Shown here: positions 62,200 through 64,000 of the stretch, piece after piece
How positions within the stretch are numbered: position 1 is the stretch's first letter
How the letters are laid out: every line of letters starts with the position of its first letter
Made by a program: the position numbers and the translations under genes
NCBI GenBank assembly: GCA_963277665.1
Contig: CAUJRU010000136.1
Location: 558,001 to 622,000 of the forward strand
Direction of reading: 5' to 3'
DNA length: 64,000 nucleotides
Source of the DNA: Viscum album
Lineage: Eukaryota > Streptophyta > Magnoliopsida > Santalales > Viscaceae
The notes under the pieces: model-generated
What the model was told of the DNA's origin: nothing
Seen by the model: only the letters and a program-made list of their open reading frames with translations
Database searches by the model: none

Positions 62200-62850
62200 A
62201 TATGTATATCCCCAAGAAACACCATATTTGAAACACTTTCTTAGGATGCTTCATAAAAACTATAGCACTAACATTTCCTCGTCAATAGAGACTCTGTATT
62301 CCAATATGATATGACCCAAGAAGTGAACTTTTTCAATCGAGAAGATGAAATCTTCAAGCTTGGAATAAATCTTATGCTCTCTTAATATACTTAAAATGAT
62401 CTCAAAATGTTTTGGAATGGTCTCGTCGAGTGTGGGAATACACCAAGATGTCATCCACAAATACCGTAACAAAAGAATTGAGATAGGGATGGAAAACTGT
62501 TTTCATTAGAGCCCTGAAAATGGAAGACATGTTTACAAGATCTAATGGAATAAAAAGGTAATCATACATACCATACCTACTAAAAATAGTTGTATAAGGT
62601 GTTCCTGAAGGCCTTACTCACACCTGATGATAAATGAATCTCGGGCCGATCATAGAGGATACCCTAGATCTTCATATATGATCAAAGAGATCATCTATTC
62701 GAGGAAGTGGATACTAGTTCTTAGCTATAATCCATATCAACCGCCTATAATCTATGCATATACATATGGTTCTATCATGAATTTGGGAAAAAAGCATGGG
62801 AAAATCCCAAGAGGATGTACTGGGTTGTATAAATCCTATGGCCTTTAAAT
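62200..62850 (-). pseudogene. Reverse transcriptase of the fourth element
   Basis: The minus strand shows CICIDYRRL (about 62765) and NKYPLPRIDDLFDHI-like text (about 62700). After a damaged catalytic region, the open stretch 62260-62472 reads HFEIILSILREHKIYSKLED, then IFSIEKVHFLGHIILEYRVS. These are the conserved LR.HKLYAK...FLGHIIS...VS.D segment of gypsy RT. The catalytic box is replaced by a damaged MTSW-like text. Confidence 0.88.
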
Positions 62851-63298
62851 CCTCTGACTACTACTTGAGATTTTAGAGCATATTAGGTTCCATCCTATAA
62901 GAAATAATGGACACTAGATCTACTCTTGGAATAATCTTGGTTGTAAACTATACCTCCCTCTTAAGAGGTATACTAGAAAAATCGTTTGGAAAGACATCCC
63001 AGAAATGATCTACTCTTGGAGGGAAATGATCTTTATATAAACCCTAATCATGAATGAATATATTTTAAATCTTGGTGGTCACTCCACCTTGCCCCTGATT
63101 ATTTTTCCCTACACTACTAGTCATGACATCCCACCTAACGTTATGTAGATAACAACTTTCTTAAGATGATGTAAATGATCCCTTGCTGTGACAGCAGTCT
63201 ACACTAGCATGATACTGAACCAAAATATCCATAATAAAAATTTACATTGAATAATATCACCTCGAGAATGAAGAGGTTTCATAAGACAGTGTATCTTC

Positions 63299-63481
63299 CT
63301 ACCACAAAGGTGAAGTTCCTACAATGGGGTATACCTCTGACCGCACTCGCAACATTGTTTGTATGTTTATTACACCATTGTAATAATATACCTCTAATCC
63401 AAGACATTCCATGATAGATATAGAGATAAAATATTTTGAAGCTACTATATCAAATAACGAAGATATTATAGTGGATTCCAC
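63299..63481 (-). pseudogene. Retroviral-type aspartic protease of the fourth element
   Basis: The 60-codon stretch reads SSLFDIVASKYFISISIMEC, then LGLEVYYYNGVINIQT and VRSEVYP. It aligns with the active-site region A.(I/L)D.GA(S/T)..FIS...LGLEV of plant gypsy proteases. The catalytic D-[ST]-G is changed to DIV, which should abolish activity. Confidence 0.8.
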
Positions 63482-63489
63482 TAGAATTG

Positions 63490-64000
63490 TACCTCATACT
63501 ATAGATGTTCATGTAGCCTAATCCTCAAGTATTAGCTACAATGAATGCAATTGGCTTGATCCATGACCTTATGCAACAACTAGACTACCTTGATCATAAC
63601 CACCCTAATTTCACTATTAGTGATCATGGTTCTATCTACCATTTCTATGAAATCCTCCTCGGCATGTCTGGTCAGTTCTATTCTAACTCCCTTTAGGAAT
63701 TCGAACAAAAGAACACGCTTCTGATGGTGTATATGGTGAAGATCCCTTTCCAATTGATGTTGGTAGGAAGGTCCTTCAAAAATTACGAAGATGCCACAAG
63801 CGTCCATAATCCCAACACTCCATTATTTCTCTATCCCAATGAGGCTCCATGTTCTTCTGTCATCCATACTGATGTAGCACTATAGAGATATTAAAATGGG
63901 AAATTTTTATGTCACTTCCTTGATGAGAAACCTCGATAGAATGATTCCCGCTACTAGGAGAACTACTGACCAGCCACGTCACTGATCCTCTATACACGAA
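63490..64000 (-). pseudogene. gag C-terminal half of the fourth element
   Basis: The open stretch 63580-63807 contains LLFEFLKGVRIELTRHAEED and FIEMVDRTMI. These fit the F..GL...L......F...V..A segment of the plant gypsy gag domain. No zinc knuckle is evident between it and the protease. It continues beyond the window edge. Confidence 0.7.

Larger units (their letters stand above)
57444..64000 (-). mobile_element. Fourth Ty3/gypsy element, minus strand, partial
   Basis: From right to left on the minus strand the order is gag, protease, RT, RNase H, integrase and LTR, the Ty3/gypsy gene order. The element runs off the right end of the window, so its 5' LTR and gag start are not seen. All genes carry stops and frameshifts. 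It is distinct in sequence from families A and B, and its pol still covers every enzyme domain. Confidence 0.87.

Noticed and set aside
62627..62848. Plus-strand open frame of 73 codons
   Set aside because: It is antisense to the RT of the fourth element; the protein signal is on the minus strand.
1..64000. tRNA, rRNA, organellar insertion or cellular gene
   Set aside because: No cloverleaf, ribosomal or recognisable cellular protein motif was found on either strand; all long frames trace to retroelements or GC-rich LTRs.

Overview
The window is plant nuclear DNA from a repeat-rich, probably pericentromeric or intergenic, region of a flowering plant. I found no cellular protein gene, tRNA or rRNA. 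Everything I could identify is transposable-element sequence, nearly all Ty3/gypsy LTR retrotransposons of the chromovirus (Tekay/Del-like) type. The evidence is integrase and chromodomain-like C-termini, gag with a CCHC knuckle, initiator-tRNA-Met primer-binding sites (TGGTATCAGAG), purine tracts next to LTRs, and LTRs of about 2.9-5 kb. I cannot name the species. The AT-rich, C-to-T eroded background shows that much of the sequence is very old.

Layout. 1-4317: 3' end of a plus-strand family-A element (integrase C-terminus, purine tract, 3321-bp GC-rich LTR). 7193-16362: a second family-A element on the minus strand, with both LTRs, a PBS, gag, a protease remnant and an integrase tail; RT, RNase H and the integrase core are deleted. 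41566-50451: a third, older minus-strand relative (family B, LTRs 2866 and 2870 bp) whose gag runs straight into RNase H-integrase. 57444-64000: part of a fourth minus-strand element (LTR, integrase, RNase H, RT, protease, gag). 20859-21447: a 589-bp non-autonomous CACTA DNA transposon with a perfect 3-bp target duplication.

All of these except the fourth sit inside one much older plus-strand structure that can be followed from 4318 to about 57443. Its order is pol remnant, LTR1, gag/RT/RNase H/integrase, LTR2, gag-like block/integrase, LTR3, gag-like block. It looks like a head-to-tail array of one ancient Ty3/gypsy family whose neighbouring units share LTRs. LTR1 is split by the 7193-16362 element. 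The reverse transcriptase of the main unit is split by a roughly 12-kb insertion (about 20600-32940) bounded by two diverged direct repeats of about 5 kb. LTR3 is split by the 41566-50451 element. The relative age order is therefore: ancient array, then the 12-kb element and family B, then CACTA and the family-A copies.

No open frame here is an intact functional gene. Gene entries are pseudogenes, and boundaries of the oldest pieces are approximate. Identities and boundaries were judged by eye from the sequence, without alignment software.
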